DNA of 56,096 nt from JAFGPJ01 sp964439135 (GCA_964439135.1 CAYTNN010000002.1:1-56096); one strand, 5' to 3'. Shown: positions 44,243-53,508, counted from the stretch's first letter. Numbers and translations: made by a program. The notes: generated from the sequence alone by a model not told the origin.

Positions 44243-45012
44243 TATATATTTGCCTTGACTTCTTCTCGTCTGCTCTGTGAGATAAATGCCTGCATTTTTT
44301 CCCGAATGGTAGTCGGATTATCACCTTGCGCAATAGCGCAAACCCCTTCTACAATCATTTCCATTGCTGTAGTTTCTGCTTTGGAGTAAATCCCCAACTT
44401 GCCGGCCAATGGGATAAAAATCAAATTGGCCGAAAATGCTCCGTAAAAGGTGGTGAGCAAAGCCACCGCCATACCGGCGCCAATCTGGTCCGGCGAGGAC
44501 AGGTTTTTAAGCATCTGGACCAGCCCGATGAGCGTGCCGATCATCCCAAAGGCAGGAGCGGCCGCACCCATAAATTCCAGAATCTTTTTACCCGTCGAAT
44601 GGCGGTCTCGAAGATTATCGATCTCCAGAGACATCAGGTCACGTATTACGTCAGGTTCCTGTCCATCCACAAGCATCTGCAAACCCTTAACAAAAAACAA
44701 ATCGCTTATCTTGGGAATCTCCTGCTCCAGGGCCAATGCCCCGTCACGTCTGTTGATAGCGGCAAAATTCACCATATTTTGTATCAGTTCGGACGGCGAC
44801 GGGATCTTGGTTACAATCGTTTTTTTGACCACTGAGAATATTCCAAGAAACTGAGGCAAAGAAAAATGTATAAGAGTAGCACACAACATGCCTCCTATGG
44901 TAATGGCCATTGAGGGAAGATGGACAAACATCTGCCAACCGCCGCCGACAACAATGGCACCGACAATAACGAGAAAACCGAAAACCACCCCTATTATAGT
45001 CGCAATGTCCAT
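44242..45012 (-). CDS. motA: MotA, stator channel protein
   Basis: About 256 residues. The N-terminus IIGVVFGFLVIVGAIVVGGGWQMFVHLPSMAITIGG is typical of MotA/PomA. Four transmembrane segments are present: two at the N-terminus, and two in the C-terminal part (AAPAFGMIGTLIGLVQML, AVALLTTFYGAFSANLIFIPLAGKL). The Arg- and Glu-rich cytoplasmic loop (QEIPKISDLFFVKGLQMLVDG) holds the rotor-contact residues. The start of MDIATIIG is taken, with GAGGGGA upstream. It is followed by two motB genes. Confidence 0.93.
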   Translation of the reverse strand: MDIATIIGVVFGFLVIVGAIVVGGGWQMFVHLPSMAITIGGMLCATLIHFSLPQFLGIFSVVKKTIVTKIPSPSELIQNMVNFAAINRRDGALALEQEIPKISDLFFVKGLQMLVDGQEPDVIRDLMSLEIDNLRDRHSTGKKILEFMGAAAPAFGMIGTLIGLVQMLKNLSSPDQIGAGMAVALLTTFYGAFSANLIFIPLAGKLGIYSKAETTAMEMIVEGVCAIAQGDNPTTIREKMQAFISQSRREEVKANI

Positions 45013-45016
45013 AGTA

Positions 45017-45751
45017 CTATGTCCCCTCAACAATCTGTTTCAATCTCTGACACAAAGCTGCCGCTAGCGCCGGCTCGGAAGTCGCTAACTCGGCCAGCAA
45101 TTTTGCTTTGGTCCTTTCGGTCATATAGTGCAGTATCTTGACCGCATCATCAAAGCTGCTGCTGACATTGCCGGCCTCGATAGCTTGCATTTTGCTCGTA
45201 TCCTGCGCTGCACACATATTAGTAAAAATTTTACTGGCGCCGGTTACATCCATCTTGTCATAGGTAGCAGCTATCGATACCAGATTGGTCTTCTCTGTCT
45301 GACCAATCTCAAGCCTGCTTTTAAGCAGCTTGTCACGCTCACTTTTGAGATTGGCAATGATTGAAGTAAGTTCGATTCGCAGGGTATTGAGGTTCTCTAT
45401 GTCCTCCTTTAGCACATCCTGGGTCATCTGCAATCTCCGTTCCCGGACTCCAAGGACCTGCAACCTGTTGTTATACTCCTGCATTTTTTCCCGGACATCC
45501 AGAACCAGATTTTTGAGCTGTTGCTCTGTCATAGCTTTTGTCATCGGGCCGGAAACCGCGGCAACAGTGCCTACCGCATTAGTTCGAGTCTGTGGCAGCC
45601 CAGGTTCAGATTTGTCGTCGACAAGTGCCGACTGCTTTAAATCGTCGGGAAGGCTTACCTGAGACGGTGGAGTAAGCCACGCAAAGACGAACGCTCCGGC
45701 AAAACTTACTAATCCCGCCGCCGCTGTTATTATTATAAATTTCTTACTCAT
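45017..45751 (-). CDS. MotE-like membrane-anchored coiled-coil protein
   Basis: About 244 residues. An N-terminal transmembrane segment (IIITAAAGLVSFAGAFVFAWL) is followed by a long coiled coil (about 75-170: LKNLVLDVREKMQEYNNRLQVL, KEDIENLNTLRIELTSIIANLKSERDKLLKSR) and a C-terminal domain (VSIAATYDKMDVTGASKIFTNM, RTKAKLLAELATSEPALAAALCQRLKQI) with the MgtE-N-like pattern of MotE. MotE is a periplasmic partner of MotC in Rhizobium. Here the gene is directly upstream of motA. The ATG of MSKKFIII is taken, with GGAG seven bases upstream. It overlaps fliJ by eight bases. Confidence 0.7.
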   Translation of the reverse strand: MSKKFIIITAAAGLVSFAGAFVFAWLTPPSQVSLPDDLKQSALVDDKSEPGLPQTRTNAVGTVAAVSGPMTKAMTEQQLKNLVLDVREKMQEYNNRLQVLGVRERRLQMTQDVLKEDIENLNTLRIELTSIIANLKSERDKLLKSRLEIGQTEKTNLVSIAATYDKMDVTGASKIFTNMCAAQDTSKMQAIEAGNVSSSFDDAVKILHYMTERTKAKLLAELATSEPALAAALCQRLKQIVEGT

Positions 45752-46208
45752 TGGTCTTCTCCCGATTTCGCGATTTTCGTACAAATGAAATTGTAGCCCC
45801 CTCATCCAGCTCTTTTTGCTCAAGTTTCTCTTGTTCCTTTATAAATTGTATCTTTGCTTCAACCCGTAATCTTTCCAAACCTTCTTTGAACCTTCTGACC
45901 TTTAAAACTTCAGCGATTTTCTTTCTCTGTTGTGATTCCAGCTCGTTTTTTTTATCTTTGAGTTTTCTAATCTGCTCATCACTCGTAGTCGAATATCTCA
46001 AAAAGAATTCCTGCTCACCTAATCGCTTTTTCGGATTCCCTTCGGTCAATCCTTCGATGATACTCTCTAACATTTTCTGTCTTGCGAGCAGTTCGCCTCG
46101 CCTCTGCGCCAACCTTTCTGTAAGTTCAAACAGTTCTGCCCTGGTTTTCTGCTCCTCCTTTTTTTTAATTTCAAGTACACGCTGCAACCGCCATACAAAA
46201 CGTTTCAT
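45744..46208 (-). CDS. fliJ: FliJ, export chaperone-like protein
   Basis: 154 residues, wholly coiled-coil and highly charged (RLQRVLEIKKKEEQKTRAELFELTERLAQRRGELLARQKML). FliJ is the central stalk of the export ATPase FliI. Length and pattern match, and it directly follows fliI, the standard order. Sequence identity is low in this family, so the call rests on position and shape. Confidence 0.85.
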   Translation of the reverse strand: MKRFVWRLQRVLEIKKKEEQKTRAELFELTERLAQRRGELLARQKMLESIIEGLTEGNPKKRLGEQEFFLRYSTTSDEQIRKLKDKKNELESQQRKKIAEVLKVRRFKEGLERLRVEAKIQFIKEQEKLEQKELDEGATISFVRKSRNREKTNE

Positions 46209-46254
46209 TTAATACCCAATTCTTCACTCTCAATACCGGCTCGCCGGAAGTTAT

Positions 46255-47619
46255 TTACTGCGATCGTGAATCCAACAGATCATCCCATGATTTTATAATA
46301 ACGGTCAATCGCTCGACGGTTTCTGCAAAATCCGTCCTCTCACGAACAGGCTGAATAAGGAAATCCCTTATCCTGTCTATCAAGGCTAACGCTCCGTCAA
46401 TATGCCGATTGCTTCCCGGCGAAAATGCCCCGATGTTTATTAAGTCTTCAGCATCAATATAAATGGCGTATATTTCTCTGAGCTTCTGTGCTGCAAGCTT
46501 GTGCTCTTTGCTTGTCACCGCCGGCATTAACCTGCTGATGCTCTGTAGAATATCCACGGCAGGATAATGGCCCCTCTCGGCTAATTTTCTCGACAGAACT
46601 ATGTGCCCGTCCAGCAAACTCCTGGCACTATCGGCAACAGGATCAGCCAGATCATCGTTCTCAACCAGGACTGTCAAAATACCCGTTATGCTTCCTCTCT
46701 CGGCACAGCCCAAACGCTCGACGAGTCTTGGCATCAGTGAAAAAACGCTCGGACAGTAGCCCTTGGTGGCCGGCGGCTCACCCGCTGCAAGACCTATTTC
46801 GCGCTGAGCCTGGGCAAAGCGAGTAAGTGAGTCCATCATAAACAAAACATTTTTCCCCTTGTCCCTGAAATATTCGGCAATTGTAACTGCCACGAAAGAC
46901 GCCTTTACCCGCTGAATCGCAGGAGAATCCGAGGCCGCTACGACAACAACACTGCGTGCCAGACCCTCCGGGCCAAGGTCCGAATCGAGAAATTCTCGAA
47001 CCTCCCTGCCACGCTCGCCAATCAGTGCAACAACATTGACGTCCGCCTCACTCGAATTGGCAATGTCGCCAAGCAGAACGCTCTTACCGATTCCGCTGCC
47101 TGAGAAAATTCCTATTCTTTGCCCCTTTCCACACGTCAGCACACCATCTATTGACCTGATTCCCAGAGACAAATGGCTTGTAATCCTCTCTCGACTCAGA
47201 GGTGCCGGGCTGTTCGCATCCAATGCCTTTTTGTCCCTCCCTAACAATGGACCTTTACTATCTATCGGTTCTCCCAGCCCGTTTAATACTCTGCCCAGGA
47301 TACTATCGCTTAGAGTAATATGGCGTGGAGTGGTTCGGGCAGTTACCGTATCGCCCGGCGATATGCCCTCTATATGCTCCAGCGGCAGCAAAATAAGATG
47401 GTCGTTCTGGAAACCCACCACCTCAGCCATCACTCCCCGACCATTGCGAATCCGGATACTGCAAAGCTCTCCCAAACCTATTACCGGCCCTATAGATTCA
47501 ACCGCCTGCCCGGCAACACGTACCACAAAGCCCTGACAATCCAACAGATTTACATCGCGCAGCGCCGAGTGAAACTTCTCAAAATCAATCAGATTGTTTA
47601 AAGTCTCAGTTGTAGCCAT
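46255..47619 (-). CDS. fliI: FliI, flagellum-specific ATPase
   Basis: 454 residues. FliI energises flagellar type III export. Walker A reads GSGIGKSVLLG near residue 172, then LIGERGREVREF, Walker B VLFMMDSLTRFAQAQREIGLAAGEPPATKGY, and the conserved GSITGILTVLVENDDLADPVADSARSLLDGHIVLSRKLAERGHYPAVDIL segment. The length is normal. It lies between fliH and fliJ. Confidence 0.97.
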   Translation of the reverse strand: MATTETLNNLIDFEKFHSALRDVNLLDCQGFVVRVAGQAVESIGPVIGLGELCSIRIRNGRGVMAEVVGFQNDHLILLPLEHIEGISPGDTVTARTTPRHITLSDSILGRVLNGLGEPIDSKGPLLGRDKKALDANSPAPLSRERITSHLSLGIRSIDGVLTCGKGQRIGIFSGSGIGKSVLLGDIANSSEADVNVVALIGERGREVREFLDSDLGPEGLARSVVVVAASDSPAIQRVKASFVAVTIAEYFRDKGKNVLFMMDSLTRFAQAQREIGLAAGEPPATKGYCPSVFSLMPRLVERLGCAERGSITGILTVLVENDDLADPVADSARSLLDGHIVLSRKLAERGHYPAVDILQSISRLMPAVTSKEHKLAAQKLREIYAIYIDAEDLINIGAFSPGSNRHIDGALALIDRIRDFLIQPVRERTDFAETVERLTVIIKSWDDLLDSRSQ

Positions 47620-47622
47620 AAT

Positions 47623-48207
47623 TTAATTTACCTTCTCAATCGCTTTGCCAATTCGTTCCAGGTTGTCATCGATCAGCGATTTGATAATCCCTTTCGGGCT
47701 TTCAAGTAAACATTCCGCCCGCCCGATATTGGGATCGGGAATTAACTTAATGCCGGTTAAAGCACAGCCCGGCCCGGCCTGCTGAGCCTTCTGGCATTTT
47801 TCAAGATCTTCAGGATTCAAATGCACAATCACATCCTGGCTGCTCGGTGCATTTTTAAGGGCTTCTTTGATGATGGATTCTATTTCGTAGTCCCCATCTT
47901 CCACTTTTTGCATCAAAATCTTCCTGGCGATTTCGACCGAAAGTTTGGCGATTTCTTCTCCGTGCTCGACATACAGTTTGTCGCAAAACTGATTGAGTCT
48001 GGTAATAACACCATCGAGTGTCTGACAGGCCTGCGAAAAAACAGCTTTCTGAGCTTCTAAATCTTGTATTGGAATTTGCCCGGTATTAGCTTCTGAATCA
48101 ACTCGGCCAGGACTGGACATTTCACTCCCAACACCACCGGCATAATCATCCAGGACTTTTGCTGAGATAATCGGCTTATTAAGATTGACTGTAAGTGTCT
48201 GTGACAT
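47623..48207 (-). CDS. fliH: FliH, export ATPase regulator
   Basis: 194 residues. FliH binds and regulates FliI and docks it on FliN. The C-terminal half has the typical FliH/YscL pattern: EIAKLSVEIARKILMQKV, VIVHLNPEDLEKCQ, GRAECLLESPKGIIKSLIDDNLERIGKAI. The N-terminal half (GxxxG-like repeats in other bacteria) is short here. It lies between fliG and fliI with 4 bp to fliI. Confidence 0.9.
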   Translation of the reverse strand: MSQTLTVNLNKPIISAKVLDDYAGGVGSEMSSPGRVDSEANTGQIPIQDLEAQKAVFSQACQTLDGVITRLNQFCDKLYVEHGEEIAKLSVEIARKILMQKVEDGDYEIESIIKEALKNAPSSQDVIVHLNPEDLEKCQKAQQAGPGCALTGIKLIPDPNIGRAECLLESPKGIIKSLIDDNLERIGKAIEKVN

Positions 48208-48211
48208 TTTG

Positions 48212-49207
48212 CTATCGCCCCGTCACCCTGAGTTTACCTTCCTCATTAGCCTCTCGTAGCGGCCTGACGACTTCTTCTCTCGCATTAAGAACCTCTTTTT
48301 CCAGCGGCTCCTGCATCAATGAGATTTCTTCATCAAGCATCGAAACAGCCCGATCGGATATATTTGAGCGTATCTTTTGAACTATATCTTCATCCGCCCC
48401 ATACAGCGACAAAGCTAACTTACCCGAGTCCACACTTCGCAGCGCTTCCTGCAAAGACCTGTCCGCTACCGACGTTATATCTTCCCACGTTATCATCAGG
48501 CGTTTTACCATAGCGGCCGTTTCCTCGTCATTTTTGCCGATCTCATCAAGCATTGGATCACGTATATCTTTTTCCAGACCGCTGAGCACAAGAGCCAATT
48601 TCCGTAAAGTCTGCTCCGGTCTCTCCACGAGGGTTTCTCCCTTGAAACTCTGCAGCCGCTTGGTAATTGTAGATGCCATTCGCTGTCTCACTCCACTGCC
48701 CATCTGTTCCGGATTTGTCATCTTACACACAGCCTTAAGACGAGCTTCTTCGTTCAGGAGCGACAGAACCTCCTGGCTTTTCTTCGGAGGCAGTTCCGAC
48801 AGCACCACTGCAATCGTTTGTGGGTGTTCGCCATCGAGCGCAAGAACCAATTCGTCTGTGCTGGCCTGACGAATATCCAAAAACAAATCCTTTTGCTCTG
48901 TAGCTTTTTTTACCTGCGATTGAATTTGCTCGGCCTTCTCTTTATCAAGAACGTTCACAAGCATTTCGTTGAGAAAAGCCTTCACATTAAATTTCTGGCT
49001 CTGCTCCTCCTGAAGTGTGTTACAGAACTCTCGGGCGACCTTAGCTTGTTCCTTAACATCTCTCTGCTCCGATGCATCGATTTTCGCAATCTCTATGGCA
49101 ATTTCCTGAATCTCATCGACATCAAGACCCTTGAGAAGCTCAATAGCAGTTAAAGTATCCAGACTCATCAGTAACATCGCAGCCTTTTGTTTACCCGACA
49201 ATGCCAT
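48212..49207 (-). CDS. fliG: FliG, rotor switch protein, copy 1
   Basis: 331 residues. FliG is the C-ring torque protein that contacts MotA. The N-terminal LSGKQKAAMLLMSLDTLTAIELLKGLDVDEIQEI and middle-domain GEHPQTIAVVLSELPPKKSQEVL (EHPQT motif) are clear. The C-terminal torque helix reads SDRAVSMLDEEISLM: Arg281 (E. coli numbering) is kept, the two Asp (288/289) are conservative Glu-Glu, and Lys264 is Tyr. It directly precedes fliH with 4 bp. AGGGA lies eight bases before ATG. Confidence 0.92.
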   Translation of the reverse strand: MALSGKQKAAMLLMSLDTLTAIELLKGLDVDEIQEIAIEIAKIDASEQRDVKEQAKVAREFCNTLQEEQSQKFNVKAFLNEMLVNVLDKEKAEQIQSQVKKATEQKDLFLDIRQASTDELVLALDGEHPQTIAVVLSELPPKKSQEVLSLLNEEARLKAVCKMTNPEQMGSGVRQRMASTITKRLQSFKGETLVERPEQTLRKLALVLSGLEKDIRDPMLDEIGKNDEETAAMVKRLMITWEDITSVADRSLQEALRSVDSGKLALSLYGADEDIVQKIRSNISDRAVSMLDEEISLMQEPLEKEVLNAREEVVRPLREANEEGKLRVTGR

Positions 49208-49314
49208 ATACTTAGTCCCTCTTTCAATCTTTCTATACTAATATCTTTCTTACAATTTCTATTACAAGACCATCCATCTGTTCTCTATACCTGGGAATAT
49301 TGGCCTTGAATTCG

Positions 49315-50328
49315 TCATATATCACATCCGTCTTTCACGAATACAAGTCCGCTTTTCTCATTCATTTCGCGCAAAACCCGGACAATCCGGCCTCTGGCAT
49401 CTTTAATATCTTCATCCCCGGGAGCCGATATAAGTGACGCCTGCTCATCTAAAGCGGCAACGGCTCGCTCAGAGAGATTAGACCTTATTTTTTGTACAAT
49501 CGCTTCGTCCGCCTCGTGTAACGCCAACGCCAGTTTATTTGCATCAACTCCCCTCAAAACCTCCTGCAGCGACCTGTCCGTCACATGCGGTATGTCCGCC
49601 CAAATTATCATTAATTCCGCAACCATTTCACCGGCCCGGCTGTCTTTGCCGTGTATCGCATTGAGCAGGCCATCCCGAATCTCTTTACCGAGGTCTCGCA
49701 CAATCACAGCTACTTTCCTCAAAGACTGTTCGGACCAGGACGGCAAAGGCTTATCAGTGCGACCATCGAAGAGAGATTCAAGACGTTCGCAAACTGCTTC
49801 TGCTATTAATGCTTTTTCTTCGGCCGTCATCTTCTTACAACTGCTCATCCTGCCGGCAACACCGACCCTGGTGCCCCCATCCAAAAAGTTAAGCACCTCA
49901 ATCATTTTTTCTGCCGGCAATTCCGATAAGACTACTGCTGTAGTTTGAGGATGCTCATACGCCAGAACCAAAGCTAAGGTTTGCGGATCAACGGAACGAA
50001 TAGATATGAAAGGGTCACGGTTGCACAAGACTTCCTGTATCCGGGCCTGAATCTGCCCTGCTTTCTCCTGGCCTACCGTACTTTTCAGCACTTTGTCGAG
50101 AAAACCGTTTAGCTGAAATGTTTCGGTTACCTTCAAAGAATGGTGGAACTGCCGCACAATTTTGGTGCTCTTCCTGCTGCTTTTAAAATCGGCGGCATCC
50201 AGATGTGCCAGCTCTGCCGTCAATTCCTGGACGACCTGGTCATCGAGACCCTTTACCAGTTCCGCAGCAGTGGCAGCATCCAGGCTCATCAACAACATTG
50301 CAGCTTTTTGTTTACCCGTCAATGCCAA
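49315..50328 (-). CDS. FliG, rotor switch protein, copy 2
   Basis: 337 residues. A FliG paralogue directly behind fliF, with about 40% of residues shared by eye with copy 1. It keeps the N-terminal motif and EHPQTTAVVLSELPAEK. The torque helix reads SERAVAALDEQASLI, so the second acidic residue of the pair (Asp289) is Gln, weakening the charge pattern used for stator contact. The C-terminal linker to the end has an extra short tail (KDGCDI). Start is TTG with a GGGGG-type site from the end of fliF. About 107 bp without a gene separate it from copy 1. Confidence 0.88.
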   Translation of the reverse strand: MALTGKQKAAMLLMSLDAATAAELVKGLDDQVVQELTAELAHLDAADFKSSRKSTKIVRQFHHSLKVTETFQLNGFLDKVLKSTVGQEKAGQIQARIQEVLCNRDPFISIRSVDPQTLALVLAYEHPQTTAVVLSELPAEKMIEVLNFLDGGTRVGVAGRMSSCKKMTAEEKALIAEAVCERLESLFDGRTDKPLPSWSEQSLRKVAVIVRDLGKEIRDGLLNAIHGKDSRAGEMVAELMIIWADIPHVTDRSLQEVLRGVDANKLALALHEADEAIVQKIRSNLSERAVAALDEQASLISAPGDEDIKDARGRIVRVLREMNEKSGLVFVKDGCDI

Positions 50329-50332
50329 TTAT

Positions 50333-51844
50333 TTACCCCCCTTTTTCTTCAATCCAACTGGTAAATAATTGTTTGACACGTTCGGGATTATTCTCCAAAG
50401 CACTGGCTATCTGTCTGCGTAATACTAACGGCTCCGATCCCCCCACTCCACCTGGAAGAAAACCGCCGGCCCCCTCACCTCCAGGAAGCTGCGCAGTCCC
50501 GGCTTCCATTTTCACTTTTCTCTTTGCACCTCTGAACATGCGAAGAACAAGCAGGGCACAAACGGCCATTATCCCCAACGAAGCCTGGCGTGCGATCGCT
50601 ACGAAATCAAGCCCGGCCGATAGCTCCTCGTCCAGCAACGAAGCGGCCGGTCGATGAAACCTGGCGGTAACCACTTTAAGAGAATCCCCTCCTGCAAGAT
50701 CTAAACCCAGCGCATTTTCGATGAGTTTTTCCACATCGTTAGGATCCATTACATTTGCAACCTGCCCGCCAGAGTCCGCTTCATTCGAATCGGGGGGCGA
50801 CAAGTCAACAACGGCAGCAACCGACAGAAATTTTATTTCGCCCGGCAATGTAACCTCATTCGTCACAGTTTTGCCGACCTCATATTCGGTAAGAATTGTT
50901 TCATCCTTTTTTAAGCTGCCTGGTACGGCTGCCTCGCCTGCAACCGGCGTACTGCCGGCTCCGGTTTCGGAACCGGTTGTAATCTCTTCCTTTGTAGCAA
51001 CTCCCTTTGGCTCTAATTTTTCTATAATGGTGCTAACGCTGTTCATATCGACAACAGCATGAATCCTGACTTTTGCTCGGCCGGGTCCCAGAACTGTGGT
51101 GAGCATCTCCTCAACCTTGTCCTCCAGGTTCTGCTCCACCCTTTCCCTGTAATCCTGGACGGTACCGGCACCACCGGCCATAGTCTGGTCCGACTCACTG
51201 GAAAGAAGACGTCCCTGGCTATCGATCACGGTTACATTTTCTGAGGTAAGCCCCTCGACACTGCCGGAGACCAAATGGGTAATCGCCGCTATGTTCGATG
51301 AGCTTAATCTGTAACCCGGTTTTAATCGAAGGACGACAGAGGCAGTGGTTTTCCCTGCCTCAGATGTAAAAAGTGTTTGCTCCGAGCTTACGATATGGAT
51401 CCGGGCGTGATTTACGCCGTCGATCATCTGGATGCTCTTGGCAAGCTCCTCCTGTAGTGCTCGCTTAAGATTAACGCTTTGAACGAACGGGCTGACGCCG
51501 ATTTTTTCATTATCAAATATCTTGTAACCACCCTGCCCACCTGCCGGAAGCCCATCTTTTGCCATATCCAGACGAAGCTGATAGACCTTTTCATTTGGGA
51601 CGTAGATACTTGTTCCGCCGTTTCGCAGCTCATAAGCAATGCCATTTTCACCGATTTTATCTGTAATCTGAGCTGCTTCTTCGGGAGCAAGTTCCTGGTA
51701 CAGCATTCTCATATCAGGTCTGCGGGCCCAATGGACAAGCAAGCCACTGACAATTATGAATGTCAGAACGATAGCAATAAGAAGAGCCCGCTGAACCAGA
51801 CTTACCTTTTCCCAAACTGCTCTTATCTTTTGGACAAAGTCCAT
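50333..51844 (-). CDS. fliF: FliF, MS-ring protein
   Basis: About 503 residues. FliF forms the MS ring. First transmembrane segment at about 23-43 (RALLIAIVLTFIIVSGLLVHW), then ring-building domains (DMRMLYQELAPEEAAQITDKI, IHIVSSEQTLFTSEAGKTTASVVLRL). A second segment is at about 428-447 (QASLGIMAVCALLVLRMF). The C-terminal tail NPERVKQLFTSWIEE is the FliG-binding helix. The ATG of MDFVQ is taken, with GAAGGGAT upstream; a longer in-frame start would overlap the previous gene. Confidence 0.95.
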   Translation of the reverse strand: MDFVQKIRAVWEKVSLVQRALLIAIVLTFIIVSGLLVHWARRPDMRMLYQELAPEEAAQITDKIGENGIAYELRNGGTSIYVPNEKVYQLRLDMAKDGLPAGGQGGYKIFDNEKIGVSPFVQSVNLKRALQEELAKSIQMIDGVNHARIHIVSSEQTLFTSEAGKTTASVVLRLKPGYRLSSSNIAAITHLVSGSVEGLTSENVTVIDSQGRLLSSESDQTMAGGAGTVQDYRERVEQNLEDKVEEMLTTVLGPGRAKVRIHAVVDMNSVSTIIEKLEPKGVATKEEITTGSETGAGSTPVAGEAAVPGSLKKDETILTEYEVGKTVTNEVTLPGEIKFLSVAAVVDLSPPDSNEADSGGQVANVMDPNDVEKLIENALGLDLAGGDSLKVVTARFHRPAASLLDEELSAGLDFVAIARQASLGIMAVCALLVLRMFRGAKRKVKMEAGTAQLPGGEGAGGFLPGGVGGSEPLVLRRQIASALENNPERVKQLFTSWIEEKGG

Positions 51845-51914
51845 GAAATCCCTTCGAACATTGATTATTACCTGCCGGAGAGAGCACGAATAATCAACAA
51901 CGGATCGCAATCAA

Positions 51915-52250
51915 TTACAACGGCATATTCATCGTTTGTTTGTACGCTTCAATCAGCTTGTTTCTTACGCCCACAAGAAGCTTGAAACTCATATCTGCTT
52001 TAGCCACCGCAGAGACCACAGAAGTAATATCCTCGTTCTTGCCGGACAATAAATCCTTGATAGACATATCCGAAGACTGTTGAAGATCATCGACATTGGA
52101 TATGTAGTTCCCGGCGGCTTTAATAGTGTCGGCAAAGCCCGATTTCTTGTCATCGGCACTTCCAACTTTCGGCATTCCAAGGGAGTCAGGCCCGGTTCCC
52201 GGTTTTATCGAGTGCAGCGGCCCGGTCATATTTGCATTTACATTGATCAT
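51915..52250 (-). CDS. fliE: FliE, MS-ring to rod adapter
   Basis: 111 residues. FliE joins the MS ring to the rod. The C-terminal half carries the signature FADTIKAAGNYISNVDDLQQSSDMSIKDLL, then AVAKADMSFKLLVGVRNKLIEAYKQTMNMPL, the canonical FliE end. ATG is chosen over the preceding TTG; AGGGAA lies upstream. Between flgC and fliF. Confidence 0.92.
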   Translation of the reverse strand: MINVNANMTGPLHSIKPGTGPDSLGMPKVGSADDKKSGFADTIKAAGNYISNVDDLQQSSDMSIKDLLSGKNEDITSVVSAVAKADMSFKLLVGVRNKLIEAYKQTMNMPL

Positions 52251-52265
52251 CAATTATTCCCTAAT

Positions 52266-52667
52266 TTATCGAAGTAACTCGAGTGTGGTTTCAATTATTT
52301 GTTGATAACGTTTCAAGACCGCAACGTTTGCCTGATACATCTTCGTAGCAATATTCATATTTATCATCTCAACGGGTAAACTGACGTTTGGCATAGCGAC
52401 ATATCCGCCCTCATCCGCCAGAGGATTGCCTGGATCCAAAACCTTTAGAAAGTCACTCATATCCTTGACTATTTTATCCAGCTCGACGCCGCCCAAATCG
52501 TCGTCCGATTTGAACGTAGCTTCAAGCCTGCGGTAAGGCTCTCCATTGCCGGCATCGGATGTACGGGCATTAGCAATATTCGATGAAATCACTTTCATCT
52601 GTTTGCCTTGCGTCCGTAAACCCGAAATCGCTATATCTATAGGATCGAAGCTACTGTTAACTTCCAT
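52266..52667 (-). CDS. flgC: FlgC, proximal rod protein
   Basis: About 133 residues, the usual FlgC length. N-terminal motif DIAISGLRTQGKQMKVISSNIANARTSD, then YRRLEATFK; C-terminal helix NMNIATKMYQANVAVLKRYQQIIETTLELL. The conserved VAMPNVSLPVEMINM segment is diagnostic. The ATG of MEVNSSFD is taken. Between flgB and fliE. Confidence 0.95.
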   Translation of the reverse strand: MEVNSSFDPIDIAISGLRTQGKQMKVISSNIANARTSDAGNGEPYRRLEATFKSDDDLGGVELDKIVKDMSDFLKVLDPGNPLADEGGYVAMPNVSLPVEMINMNIATKMYQANVAVLKRYQQIIETTLELLR

Positions 52668-52740
52668 CTGCTCTGTTCCTTTTCTCGTTCCTTTCTGGTC
52701 CCGGTTCGACTCGAAAACACCGGCAACCAAAAATGGAAAA

Positions 52741-53100
52741 CTACTTTACACTGATTGCTAATTCAATTTGGTTGTACTTTTTGCTGAGCAACCGAATATA
52801 CGTTTTGTGGCGAAGCGTATTTTTTATCATTTGCCCTATTTCTGCTTCCAAATTGACGTCATTACCGTTCGATTTTACAGGTGTCTGTTTAGGCCGGTAA
52901 ATTTGTGCCTCAACCTCGCTAAGGTCAAATTCCCCGGACGAACGCAGGCACTTGGCAAGTAACTCTTCAAATTTAACATCAACCCTGCGGTATCCGGGGG
53001 TTTCGAGATTGGCAATATTATTGGCAATCGCTTTCTGACGAAGAGTCTCAGCCTTTATACCTGCATCAATAAGGTCCAATATATTTTCTGTTTTGGACAT
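52741..53100 (-). CDS. flgB: FlgB, proximal rod protein
   Basis: 119 residues. The ATG of MSKTENILDLID is taken; a longer in-frame start would run through the sigma-54 promoter. N-terminal motif AETLRQKAIANNIANLETPGYRRVDVKFEELL is diagnostic; the C-terminal helix with LSKKYNQIELAISVK matches. First gene of the long minus-strand operon flgBC-fliE-fliF-fliG-fliG-fliHIJ-motE-motA-motB-motB. Confidence 0.95.
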   Translation of the reverse strand: MSKTENILDLIDAGIKAETLRQKAIANNIANLETPGYRRVDVKFEELLAKCLRSSGEFDLSEVEAQIYRPKQTPVKSNGNDVNLEAEIGQMIKNTLRHKTYIRLLSKKYNQIELAISVK

Positions 53101-53149
53101 CAGAAGTTCCCAAATATTTATACACAAACCTTGCCTGCTTAGTAAAAAC

Positions 53150-53165
53150 AGCAATAATCGTGCCA
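53150..53165 (-). promoter_or_regulatory. Sigma-54 promoter of the flgB operon
   Basis: Minus strand TGGCACGATTATTGCT: a perfect consensus match (TGGCACG-N4-TTGCT). It is 50 bp upstream of the flgB ATG and also decides the start codon. Confidence 0.9.
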
Positions 53166-53483
53166 AATGCCCATGACCAGCCATTTTCAGCATGTTTATC
53201 CCTGCCGTGTACAAAAAAAGCCATTAAGCGCAAATAACCGCATGGTTGAACGCCAACGATAATGTCAGGATTTTATACAACAAGGAGCGTTTCTTTACAT
53301 GCAGACTCGACCTGATTATGCCCTTGAGCTTATTCTTGCTCCTAATCCAGCAGTGACCAAACTCGCAAAATGAATCCCCCCTCAAAAACAAACCGGAATT
53401 TCTTACCTATGCATAGGAATATTTCTCCGCTATCACAACCGGCAGAAAAATCCTTAGACCGATCAATATGTTTTCAATGCCCT

Positions 53484-53508
53484 TAAGTGCTATATCTACA
53501 AGCACTTA
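53484..53508. promoter_or_regulatory. Inverted repeat, possible activator site
   Basis: TAAGTGCT, 9-bp spacer, AGCACTTA. It lies 30 bp upstream of the -24 element of the fliK promoter. The symmetry suggests a protein-binding site, possibly for one of the sigma-54 activators. Confidence 0.4.

Noticed and set aside
53101..53214. N-terminal extension of flgB by 38 residues
   Set aside because: The extension would run through the perfect sigma-54 promoter and precedes the normal FlgB N-terminus.
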